Shown piece after piece: positions 1 to 7,475 of a DNA stretch of 38,973 bases. The notes under the pieces are model-generated. The model searched no databases and was not told the DNA's origin. It was given only the letters and a program-made list of their open reading frames with translations. Source of the stretch: CAMENZ01 sp041854955. GTDB lineage: Bacteria; Bacillota; Clostridia; Peptostreptococcales; Anaerovoracaceae. The DNA lies in contig JBHADF010000025.1 of the NCBI GenBank assembly GCA_041854955.1, positions 1 through 38,973 of the forward strand. The letters run 5' to 3'. The position numbers and the translations under genes were made by a program. Each line of letters opens with the position of its first letter. The stretch's first letter is position 1.

Positions 1-1
1 T

Positions 2-361
2 TTCACTTTAATCGAATTAGTAATCGTAGTTGCTATTATCGGTATTTTAGCTTTACTTGTTTTACCTCAGTTTAACAATGTAACTAATGATGCCAAGATT
101 AAGACCTTCGAAGGCAACTGCAAGACTGTAACTTCTGCCATCGCTATGTACCAGGCAGGAAACAGCGGTAAGTTACCTACTCAGCCATCAGACCTTGACC
201 CTTATATTAATAAGGGATTTGAAGGAGCTCTTAAAGGACCTATAGGAAAGGACAACAAGGCAGCAGAATATAAAATATCAGCTGCGGGTGTATTTACTGC
301 TAAATTCACTGATGATAAGGGTACAGAACATACCTATACGTATCCAACTACAACTCCTTAA
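2..361 (+). CDS. Type IV major pilin (5' end outside window)
   Basis: This is the main subunit of a type IV pilus. The open frame enters at base 2 and its first residues, FTLIELVIVVAIIGIL, are the mature N-terminus of a type IV pilin with Glu5, so base 2 falls at the prepilin peptidase site. The leader peptide and start codon lie left of the window. The mature chain is 119 residues: a hydrophobic N-terminal helix to about residue 23, then a short GspG/ComGC-like globular domain ending in a Thr/Pro-rich tail. It heads the pilus genes and is followed by a hairpin at 413-443. The GspG-like size could also fit a pseudopilin, but the neighbours pilM, pilN and pilO and the large minor pilins favour a pilus. 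Confidence 0.9.
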   Translation, partial: FTLIELVIVVAIIGILALLVLPQFNNVTNDAKIKTFEGNCKTVTSAIAMYQAGNSGKLPTQPSDLDPYINKGFEGALKGPIGKDNKAAEYKISAAGVFTAKFTDDKGTEHTYTYPTTTP

Positions 362-412
362 TCTATAAGGATATAGTTTATATTATCCGCTGAATATACT
401 ATCAGTTGATAA

Positions 413-443
413 GGGCGGAAGCCTTAGGCTTCCGTCCCCTTTT
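413..443 (+). terminator. Hairpin with T run after the major pilin (attenuator-like)
   Basis: The stem GGGCGGAAGCC pairs with GGCTTCCGTCCC with a single bulge and a 3-base loop, followed by CCTTTT. It lies between the major pilin and the minor pilin genes on the same strand. Partial termination here would give much more major pilin than downstream proteins. That effect is inferred. Confidence 0.7.
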
Positions 444-475
444 CAACTAAAAAAACAAGAAAGGAGCCGAACAAT

Positions 476-1000
476 ATGGTAACTTATAAAAAATTTAAAA
501 GCCGCAAGGGCTCCGCATATCTTTATGTAGTCATTATATTTTTGTTTGTGACATTGTTTTCGGCTATAATGTTTTCCATGCTGCAGCAGTCCGTTTATCA
601 AACCCACACCTACAGCCTTAGGATGAAGGCCTTTTATCTGACCAAGGAAGCGGCAGATGCAACTGTGGCTGTGCTGCTGGAAGTGCCGGAAAAAACTCTG
701 GCAAACCCGGATCCCAAACCATTGATAAAAACCATGTCATATCCTGCTACGGATACCATGACCCATACTGTAAACAAGACCACAGTTGTGGGAACCAGCG
801 TTATTACGCTGACTAAAGAAAAACATGATTATTACGGTGAAAGCAAGGACTGGATTGTCGCCAACATCACAACCACCATACCTGACGAAAGGAACACCAA
901 ACCTGGCACTACAACCGGTGCAGTGTATACTTTCAAAGGTTCGGTTATGATACTTTGGGAGAATTCGATGATTCAGCTTTATAATATAACACTCGATTAA
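476..1000 (+). CDS. Minor pilin-like protein (PilX/GspK-type N-terminus)
   Basis: This 174-residue protein starts after a good ribosome binding site (AAGGAG). A basic N-terminus with RKG is followed directly by a hydrophobic helix (about residues 14-36), as in class III signal peptides, so cleavage after Gly12 is plausible. Glu5 of the mature pilin is absent (Tyr there), as in PilX, ComGG and GspK-type minor pilins. The rest is a small beta-rich domain with many Thr residues and no recognised motif. It lies between the major pilin and two large modular pilins, so a role in pilus initiation or tip assembly is likely. No specific family name can be given. Confidence 0.65.
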   Translation: MVTYKKFKSRKGSAYLYVVIIFLFVTLFSAIMFSMLQQSVYQTHTYSLRMKAFYLTKEAADATVAVLLEVPEKTLANPDPKPLIKTMSYPATDTMTHTVNKTTVVGTSVITLTKEKHDYYGESKDWIVANITTTIPDERNTKPGTTTGAVYTFKGSVMILWENSMIQLYNITLD

Positions 1001-1048
1001 AATTTGAAATCACTCAATTGATGATAGAAGAGAAAGGAGGGCCTTTCT

Positions 1049-2563
1049 ATGAGAAAAACACAAAAACGCCGGGGCATGACCATGGTGGAAACCTGTATCG
1101 CCCTTTTGCTCATGTCCTTTATAATGCTTTTGGCAGTTAATTTGGCGGGACTTATGGCAAGAGGGTTTTGGAGTACTGAAATGGAAATTACGGTGACCAC
1201 ACAGGATGCGGCCTTTGCTGCCCAGGTAAACCAAACCATTCAGGAGAGTACAACCCTTTTTACCGTGCCTGAGAAATCCTTTGTAAAGGAAAAATTTACA
1301 GCCGGTTGGCATTATCTGGGAGTAATGGAGGATGTCCATATTCCTGCTGTAGTGAGCAGGACCGGCGAAGAAATAGCCTCGGCCAAAGCTTTGGTATATA
1401 TAGCCTATGTGGGCAATGAAAAGCCTGCGTCTGTACCGTCGGATTGCAACCTTATCCAGAACTCCAACGGCTATTTCTATCAGCAGATTATAGGCCATGC
1501 ATTTACGGATCCCGATGGTAGGAACCATGACTATTCCCTCACCTTCCACCCTAAAGACCCGGTTAATCTGGCGGCACAGGCCATAACCTATAAGTTCGAT
1601 TCCAACATTACCGACAAAAAAGGCAATTTGGTTGGAAATGAAAAGATAATAGATATAGACACAATGCTAAATGCTCTCAACTCCATACAGGTAGTGTACA
1701 AGGGGAGCAAGACAAACCCGGCTGTAGCCTTAGCCTTTAGACCGGACTTCTTACCCACCTACTCTGTGGATATGATGAAGACGGAAAAACCGGCTGCTAC
1801 CATAGCCATGGTTTTAGATTTATCCGGAAGTATGACCGCAAAATTCGGTGAAACTACTCGAGTGGCTGCGCTCATAAAGAATGCCACCAAGTTTGCTGAG
1901 GATCTCTCTTCAAATGAGAGAGTAAATATTATACTGATACCTTTCTCTAACCATGCAGCGTATAAGAAGAACTATGCAGGATGGAAAGTCCCCAATACCT
2001 TTGTGTACAATGCAGCTGAGGATAAAGTAGCTTTGAGGAATGCTATAGAAAGCTTATCCCCACAGGGAGTGACCAATGTAGGAGACGGTGTAAGATTAGC
2101 TTATTTTGAATTGGAAAGATTGAAGAGCAGTGGTAAAACCATGGGCTCCGAGTTTATCGTCCTTATGACAGACGGAGAAATGAACACCCTTTCAATGAAT
2201 GATAAAAGGTATGGCTGGAATGATTCAAATTTATATTTAGGTTCTAGCCCAAATCCTTCGGACTATGATTACTACTATAGGGAGCAGGGTAAAGTAAACC
2301 GGAACGAAATAAACCGCCGCAGAGTTATGACTCAGGACTATATGAAGCATTGGGCCGGAAAAATAGTAAAAGAGCATAAGACTACCAATTACCTCATAAG
2401 CTTGGCCGGAGGAATGTCAGCCAGCGATAAAAAGGCTTTGGAAAGCGTGTTCGGCACCCAGGCCTTCGACGTTGACAGCTTGACGACTTTCGAATCCACC
2501 TTTGAGGAAATCAATAACAATATAAACGATGTAATGTGGGCCTTTGAGGGACCACAGCTGTAA
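1049..2563 (+). CDS. Modular minor pilin with von Willebrand A domain (probable tip adhesin)
   Basis: This 504-residue protein has a prepilin leader (RRG then MTMVETCIALLLMSF; Glu5 present) and a hydrophobic helix at about 10-38. A pilin-like region follows to about residue 245, then a vWA domain at about 250-500. The MIDAS is complete: DLSGS (D257, S259, S261), T342 in VTNVGDG, and D375 in LMTDGE. The domain should therefore bind a divalent metal and could bind ligands such as matrix proteins. The ribosome binding site AAAGGAGG precedes the start. It lies between the PilX-like protein and another modular pilin. vWA-bearing minor pilins are known from streptococcal type IV pili. Adhesion is inferred from the domain. 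Confidence 0.88.
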   Translation: MRKTQKRRGMTMVETCIALLLMSFIMLLAVNLAGLMARGFWSTEMEITVTTQDAAFAAQVNQTIQESTTLFTVPEKSFVKEKFTAGWHYLGVMEDVHIPAVVSRTGEEIASAKALVYIAYVGNEKPASVPSDCNLIQNSNGYFYQQIIGHAFTDPDGRNHDYSLTFHPKDPVNLAAQAITYKFDSNITDKKGNLVGNEKIIDIDTMLNALNSIQVVYKGSKTNPAVALAFRPDFLPTYSVDMMKTEKPAATIAMVLDLSGSMTAKFGETTRVAALIKNATKFAEDLSSNERVNIILIPFSNHAAYKKNYAGWKVPNTFVYNAAEDKVALRNAIESLSPQGVTNVGDGVRLAYFELERLKSSGKTMGSEFIVLMTDGEMNTLSMNDKRYGWNDSNLYLGSSPNPSDYDYYYREQGKVNRNEINRRRVMTQDYMKHWAGKIVKEHKTTNYLISLAGGMSASDKKALESVFGTQAFDVDSLTTFESTFEEINNNINDVMWAFEGPQL

Positions 2564-2584
2564 TTAGGAAAGGAGGCAAAGAAG

Positions 2585-4033
2585 ATGAAGGGAAACCAAT
2601 ATAAGGGCTTCACCTTAGTAGAGGTAATCATAGCCTTTGTTCTCGTGTCCATCATAGCCTTAATGGTTACTCTTTCGGTAACCTCCACCTATAAAATGTC
2701 CACAAAGCTGAAGGATTTGCCTAACAGCTATTATAAGGCACAGAACGAAGTGGAAAGGACTATAGACAAGCTGTCCGCCACCGTAAAGGAATATTTTAGG
2801 GCAAAAAATGAGTTATCCAAATATGAAAATGGCAAAGAGCCGGCTGATTTACTAGAAAAAATGGCTGCGGCAGATGCAATTTTAAAGGGATATGAAAATG
2901 AGGATGTAACTCTTTTCGGTAAGACAGTCAAGATTTTTAAATTTGATAAGGACTATACATATTCCGGTGGTCAGACGATACATATAGCTGCCGGAGCTGT
3001 CAACTTCGTGCCCATAGAAAGGCCTGTAGCAAAGATTGCAGAGGTTAGGATAAATGAAACCGGAGTGTCGGAGAAAAGCGATATGTACTTTGGAACAGGT
3101 AAAACTGTAAGTACCTCTGTAACCTATAAGGAAAATGACGATAAGAAATATAAGTTTAAGGAGCTTTACCAGTGGTATAAGTGCACTGAAAGCCTTCACA
3201 CGGCAGCATTTGGAAATGGGCCTCACTATGATGGAAATGAGGAACTTTACAAAACTCTTTATACTATTTATCCCAATAACTTTACCATAATTCCGGGGGC
3301 TACAGGTGCTTCAATTACTGTAAGCAAGGAATATGAGGGCAAGCTTTTGCTTTGCGTGGCAACCCCTCTCAGCAAGTCGGGAACTATGGGAGAATCTGTA
3401 GTAAGCAACTATATTTATATAAGTCCTTTACCTAAGCTTAGTGTAGGAGACCCAAAGACAGGTGGATACAAGATGGTCATAGAACCTTCCCTCGTGCCTA
3501 TCAACTACAGTCCTGAAGAATTCATAAGTGTAGGCGCTATGGTAAGCCGTATACCTGAAACAACCAGTTTTATAGCTATGGGAGGTAGCTCTCCACAGCT
3601 AAGCGTTTTCGGGGCACCTACAGACACTAATCTTAAGCTTTCTTCTGACGGATCGGGCAATTACTCCAGATTTTTAAGGTTTAATGAAAAGACCAGGATG
3701 AGGTCATCGGGACTTAAAATTTCAACAGGCGATATGATTTTTGCCGTAGTTAAGGATACAAATAAAAGCAGTCCTAATTTTGTTGAGACCAACAGCAAGG
3801 CCTATGGGTTTAGGGAATGTCTTTATGCCGGCGATGGTAGTGGTGACACAGGCTGGACCGTTGTAGTGATGCGGATGGCCAAATCTTCCCCTGAAATTAG
3901 AGTAGGGAACAGTGCCGTAGATATTGCAGAGCTCATCGTTACTCCTGAATTGGGAGAGAAAGACATAGCTTCTGTAGTGAAATATTTAGCTGAAAAATAC
4001 CACATAAGTGCAAACTATATCGCAAATCCGTAA
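2585..4033 (+). CDS. Modular minor pilin with Ig-like and probable LamG/lectin-type C-terminal domain
   Basis: This 482-residue protein begins with a classic prepilin leader (YKG then FTLVEVIIAFVLVSI) after a strong AAAGGAGG ribosome binding site. After the pilin helix and a charged helical part (to about 110) comes a module at about 165-280 with YQWYKC, IPGATGASITV and a following LLCVAT strand, which resembles bacterial Ig-like repeats. The last 180 residues look like a concanavalin/LamG fold, ending in a pattern typical of those modules (AELIVTPELGEKDIASVVKYL then AEKY). The lectin assignment is pattern-based and not certain. As a partner of the vWA pilin upstream, it likely presents a binding module at the pilus tip. 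Confidence 0.75.
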   Translation: MKGNQYKGFTLVEVIIAFVLVSIIALMVTLSVTSTYKMSTKLKDLPNSYYKAQNEVERTIDKLSATVKEYFRAKNELSKYENGKEPADLLEKMAAADAILKGYENEDVTLFGKTVKIFKFDKDYTYSGGQTIHIAAGAVNFVPIERPVAKIAEVRINETGVSEKSDMYFGTGKTVSTSVTYKENDDKKYKFKELYQWYKCTESLHTAAFGNGPHYDGNEELYKTLYTIYPNNFTIIPGATGASITVSKEYEGKLLLCVATPLSKSGTMGESVVSNYIYISPLPKLSVGDPKTGGYKMVIEPSLVPINYSPEEFISVGAMVSRIPETTSFIAMGGSSPQLSVFGAPTDTNLKLSSDGSGNYSRFLRFNEKTRMRSSGLKISTGDMIFAVVKDTNKSSPNFVETNSKAYGFRECLYAGDGSGDTGWTVVVMRMAKSSPEIRVGNSAVDIAELIVTPELGEKDIASVVKYLAEKYHISANYIANP

Positions 4034-4056
4034 CATCTAACCGAGGAGAAAGTGGA

Positions 4057-5208
4057 ATGAAGAACATAATGAAGGAGAAGTTGACCCTGCCTATCAAGCC
4101 TAAAAAGAGCCAGGGAAAACCTACAAAGAAATTTAGCGACCAGGTAAAAGGAAAAATGTGCTTTGCCTTTGACTTTGGAGAATATGCTACAAAGATAGCC
4201 GTCGCCAAAGTTACAAAAGGCAAGCTTACCGTAAAGAATTTGCTTGTAGTTGAAAACGACGAACGACAGACTAAAATCGACAGCTCTAACATTAAAGAAT
4301 GGAGAGCCAAGCTGGGAAGGGCCTTAGGCCAGCAGAACATTTCCACCGTAGGTCAGGTGGCTGTATGCACAGTGGGAAGCAGACACTATATAAGCAGACC
4401 CTTGGAAGTGCCCTACGCCACAGGTCCGGACCTCTTAGGACTGGTAGCTTACGAAATGAGCCAGAGCCTTTCCTTGGATATGGACAACTACTATTTCCAG
4501 TATAAGGTTCTCTCTGTTTCCGAAAAGAACGGGGCAAAGGTTTGCAACGTATGGGCGGCGGCAGTTTCTAAAAGCATCTGTGACTGCTATTATGAGCTCT
4601 TAGACTCCCTTAGATTGAAGCCCCTGGTTATGGATGTTAATATCAATGGTTTAGAGCGCATCTTTGCCGCAGATACCCAGCTGGGAGAAGTGACAAGGGA
4701 TAGCGTAATTGCCACAGTGGATTTAGGTATGCGAGGCACAGAGGTGAATATTTTCCAGAATGGTATCTATGTCCGCGGTGCCAATGTGGAGGTTGGAGAA
4801 GGAAAGATGGTGTCTGCCGCCAAGAATGCCTTGGGCGTACAGATAGCTGATATTCACAACGGAAATAAGCTGGTGGTTAAGCCTCAGAATATATACGATA
4901 TAATGAGAAAGAATGACTCCCCTAATGCCAAAGCCTTTATCAGCGTTATTGAAGAATGGCTTACGGAAATAAATGCGGTGGTTAAGAGACACAACATCAG
5001 CAGTCCTTCGGCTCAAATTACCAAGCTGGTACTTTACGGAGGCAGCCCTCAGCAGGTATGGCTGAAGCCCTATCTTGAAAGGTATTTGGAAGTCAATACG
5101 GTGCTGGTTCAGAACTTGGACTGCTTCAATATACCTCCTGCATTGATTCAGGGCAGCAATACCATACCGCAGTGCCTAAATGCTCTCGGCTTGCTTTTGA
5201 TAAATTAA
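4057..5208 (+). CDS. pilM: Type IV pilus assembly ATPase-fold protein PilM
   Basis: This 383-residue cytoplasmic protein has an actin/FtsA-like fold. Motif FAFDFGEYATKIAVAK near the N-terminus is the phosphate-1 loop, VDLGMRGTEVNIF is the second phosphate loop, and LVLYGGSPQ near the C-terminus is the adenosine motif. PilM binds the cytoplasmic N-terminus of PilN and links the membrane PilN/PilO complex to the motor ATPases. A GAGGAG ribosome binding site precedes the start, and pilN follows after 13 bases. Confidence 0.88.
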   Translation: MKNIMKEKLTLPIKPKKSQGKPTKKFSDQVKGKMCFAFDFGEYATKIAVAKVTKGKLTVKNLLVVENDERQTKIDSSNIKEWRAKLGRALGQQNISTVGQVAVCTVGSRHYISRPLEVPYATGPDLLGLVAYEMSQSLSLDMDNYYFQYKVLSVSEKNGAKVCNVWAAAVSKSICDCYYELLDSLRLKPLVMDVNINGLERIFAADTQLGEVTRDSVIATVDLGMRGTEVNIFQNGIYVRGANVEVGEGKMVSAAKNALGVQIADIHNGNKLVVKPQNIYDIMRKNDSPNAKAFISVIEEWLTEINAVVKRHNISSPSAQITKLVLYGGSPQQVWLKPYLERYLEVNTVLVQNLDCFNIPPALIQGSNTIPQCLNALGLLLIN

Positions 5209-5221
5209 CAGGGGGTAGCAG

Positions 5222-5794
5222 ATGAATTATTTTAACTTTTTTTCTCAATGTGAAAAAACTTCACAGAGCAGCAAAGTTTCCGGCTATAAATGGTTGATCT
5301 ATCTGGGAATTTGTCTCGTAGCTGTGTCGGCCTTATCCTATGGATATTTTTCATTCCAGACTATGAGGTATAATTCACAGCTGGCTTATTTAGACGAGAT
5401 ACAGAACAACCAGGGCTTCATGGAGCAGTACGGAGCCGCCATGGCTACGAAGAATTTAGTGGAAGAGTCCAAAGGAGATTTTGATGCTACGAGCCGTTTG
5501 GTAATTGCGGCACTGGGCCTCAATGTTGCCAACAAAGACTTGGCGGATATAATCAATGACGCCATGCTTAGCGGTTCCTATATAAATAAGGTCAGCATAG
5601 GCGACGGAAAAGTAACCATAGACGGCTACGGAAGAGACATAAGAATGATAGCCAAGATAGAAGAAAATCTTCGTGAAAGCCAGGCCTTCGACAGTGTCCT
5701 TATGACCATAGTGGAAAACAGAGACGAATCGGTGCTTAATATACCGAGATTTAATTGTGACATGATCTTGAAAGGTGGTGCTCAGGAGCAATGA
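5222..5794 (+). CDS. pilN: Type IV pilus assembly protein PilN
   Basis: This 190-residue bitopic protein has a short cytoplasmic N-terminus (MNYFNFFSQ), one membrane helix at about 24-45 and an extracytoplasmic ferredoxin-like domain. The N-terminal NFF stretch sits where PilN proteins carry the NLLP-type PilM-binding peptide and is a divergent version of it. Order and size match PilM-PilN-PilO operons. It overlaps the next gene by 4 bases (ATGA), suggesting translational coupling. The call rests mainly on architecture and position. Confidence 0.8.
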   Translation: MNYFNFFSQCEKTSQSSKVSGYKWLIYLGICLVAVSALSYGYFSFQTMRYNSQLAYLDEIQNNQGFMEQYGAAMATKNLVEESKGDFDATSRLVIAALGLNVANKDLADIINDAMLSGSYINKVSIGDGKVTIDGYGRDIRMIAKIEENLRESQAFDSVLMTIVENRDESVLNIPRFNCDMILKGGAQEQ

Positions 5795-6771
5795 AAACAT
5801 CGGAAAAAGAAATAAAAATATTAATTGTACTTCTGATGGCAATTGCAGCTTATAGCTTTTTTACCTTCGTGCTTAAGCCGAAGTGGGATGCCACTTCGGA
5901 GCTGAAACAGCAGGTAGATGACCAGGACACCTTGGTTAGAGAAATGTTTGTCACTACTCAGAACTACCAAAACAATATTGAGCAGATAAAGACTACAAGC
6001 GGCGCTATTATAAAGAATATTTCCAGATTTTACACTCATGAAAAGCATGAAGTCTTTTTAGTTCAAATCGATAAATGGCTTAAGGAAGCAGGCCTGAAGT
6101 ATGCAGCGATTTCATCTGTAGACCCGGTTAGCTATGTCATATCCTTCGGTGACGAAGCTAATACTGACGGAACCGATGATACAGCAGATGAGGAGGGAAC
6201 TGAGGGCGAGGAGGCTACTGAGGGTGAAACCGCAGCCACCGACGAAAATGCAGGACAGGCAGCCGAAGCAGCCAACCAGGATAATGGCATGCTTAAGATT
6301 ACATTAGTACCCCAAGACAGTGCTGAATCCGAAGGCTTGGATAACAGAATGCCCACTTTATGGTCGGCTATTACCATCGAAGCCAACGGAAAATACTCCA
6401 ATGCCATGAAGCTGTTGGAAATCCTGAAAAAGGCCAAGAAAACTACTGTAGCCTACCAACTGGATATTGAGACACAATCGGATAGCTTGGAATCCAAGAG
6501 TAAGAATCCGCAGGTAAAGATGACCATATCACTCTATTTCCTGAACCTTACTAATCCTAACCTGCACAGCCTGGACACCTCCAAGCTGAAAGGAAAAGAA
6601 ACCCTGTATCAGATTCCCGAAATGAATCCGACCTTTATCATGCCGGAGGATTTCGTAAACGGTGACTACAGGAAGGATTTCTCTATAGGTCAGATTAGAG
6701 ATGCGGTAGTCGATGTAGTCTCCAAGGCAGGAGAAGGTATCAGAGGCTTGATAGACAAAATTAAGGGATAA
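5791..6771 (+). CDS. pilO: Type IV pilus assembly protein PilO-like
   Basis: This 326-residue bitopic protein has a membrane helix at about 9-27, a predicted coiled coil (about 32-75) and a C-terminal extracytoplasmic domain, as in PilO. An unusual acidic low-complexity insert at about 118-165, rich in Glu, Asp, Thr and Ala, makes it longer than typical PilO (about 200 residues). It forms the alignment complex with PilN and is translationally coupled to it. No separate PilP or PilQ is present, as expected for a cell without an outer membrane. Confidence 0.75.
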   Translation: MKTSEKEIKILIVLLMAIAAYSFFTFVLKPKWDATSELKQQVDDQDTLVREMFVTTQNYQNNIEQIKTTSGAIIKNISRFYTHEKHEVFLVQIDKWLKEAGLKYAAISSVDPVSYVISFGDEANTDGTDDTADEEGTEGEEATEGETAATDENAGQAAEAANQDNGMLKITLVPQDSAESEGLDNRMPTLWSAITIEANGKYSNAMKLLEILKKAKKTTVAYQLDIETQSDSLESKSKNPQVKMTISLYFLNLTNPNLHSLDTSKLKGKETLYQIPEMNPTFIMPEDFVNGDYRKDFSIGQIRDAVVDVVSKAGEGIRGLIDKIKG

Positions 6772-6815
6772 AGCAGACGATAAACTTCGTAGGCTAAAAA
6801 GGAAGGTGATCGTAT

Positions 6816-7463
6816 ATGCCAAACATGACAAAATTTGCAGCGATTGTATTAGTTTATTTTCTGCTGGTATACTTATTCCCCGTAAAGCGAGGTAGACAGC
6901 CTCTCTTACTATGGGTCTTTCTCATAGCGGTTCAGGCTATGTCTGTATTGTATTTTCCCATAATCTATGCTTTATTATACAATATGCCGGTGCTGGAAGC
7001 TTTGCCGGCCATAGCGGTACAGCTCATTGTGGGAGCAATTTTAGTAGCTGTTAATATGGCCCTTATTTTGGGACTGAACATGGTGTTTTTAAAAAACTCC
7101 GGTAACGATGCTGTCGACGGAAGCGATGTGGAAGTAGATATGGACAATGTTCAGCTGAACTTTAAACCGGAGCCGGTACAGCACATTAATCTTTCAAAGG
7201 ACAGCGAGAATGAATCGGCGGAATTTGAAGTATCCTTTGACGATGACTTTGGAAGTTCCTTTGATCACTTTCATGAGGAGCCGGAGGAAAACATACAGAA
7301 TAACGATGAGGCAGCTGTATTTGACTCCATACAGGAAATGATAAGCAACGGAAATACGGAAAAAGCCATAAAGCATTTGAAAATCGTGGCCTTTTACGGA
7401 ACCAGTGAAGTGGCCAAGGAAAAGGCAAAAGCTATCCTTCGCACCATAGAGGAAAGCAATTAA
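6816..7463 (+). CDS. Polytopic membrane protein of the pilus operon, unknown function
   Basis: This 215-residue protein has three likely membrane segments (about 5-22, 29-53 and 62-92), then an acidic linker and a C-terminal helical stretch (about 170-215, NTEKAIKHLKIVAFYGTSEV) that resembles a single helical-repeat unit. I do not recognise the family. A good ribosome binding site (AGGAAGG) precedes ATG 6816; a second Met lies 4 codons in. It is embedded between pilO and a PRC-barrel protein, so it probably belongs to the pilus inner-membrane platform. That role is inferred from location only. Confidence 0.6.
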   Translation: MPNMTKFAAIVLVYFLLVYLFPVKRGRQPLLLWVFLIAVQAMSVLYFPIIYALLYNMPVLEALPAIAVQLIVGAILVAVNMALILGLNMVFLKNSGNDAVDGSDVEVDMDNVQLNFKPEPVQHINLSKDSENESAEFEVSFDDDFGSSFDHFHEEPEENIQNNDEAAVFDSIQEMISNGNTEKAIKHLKIVAFYGTSEVAKEKAKAILRTIEESN

Positions 7464-7475
7464 GGGGAGAGAATT

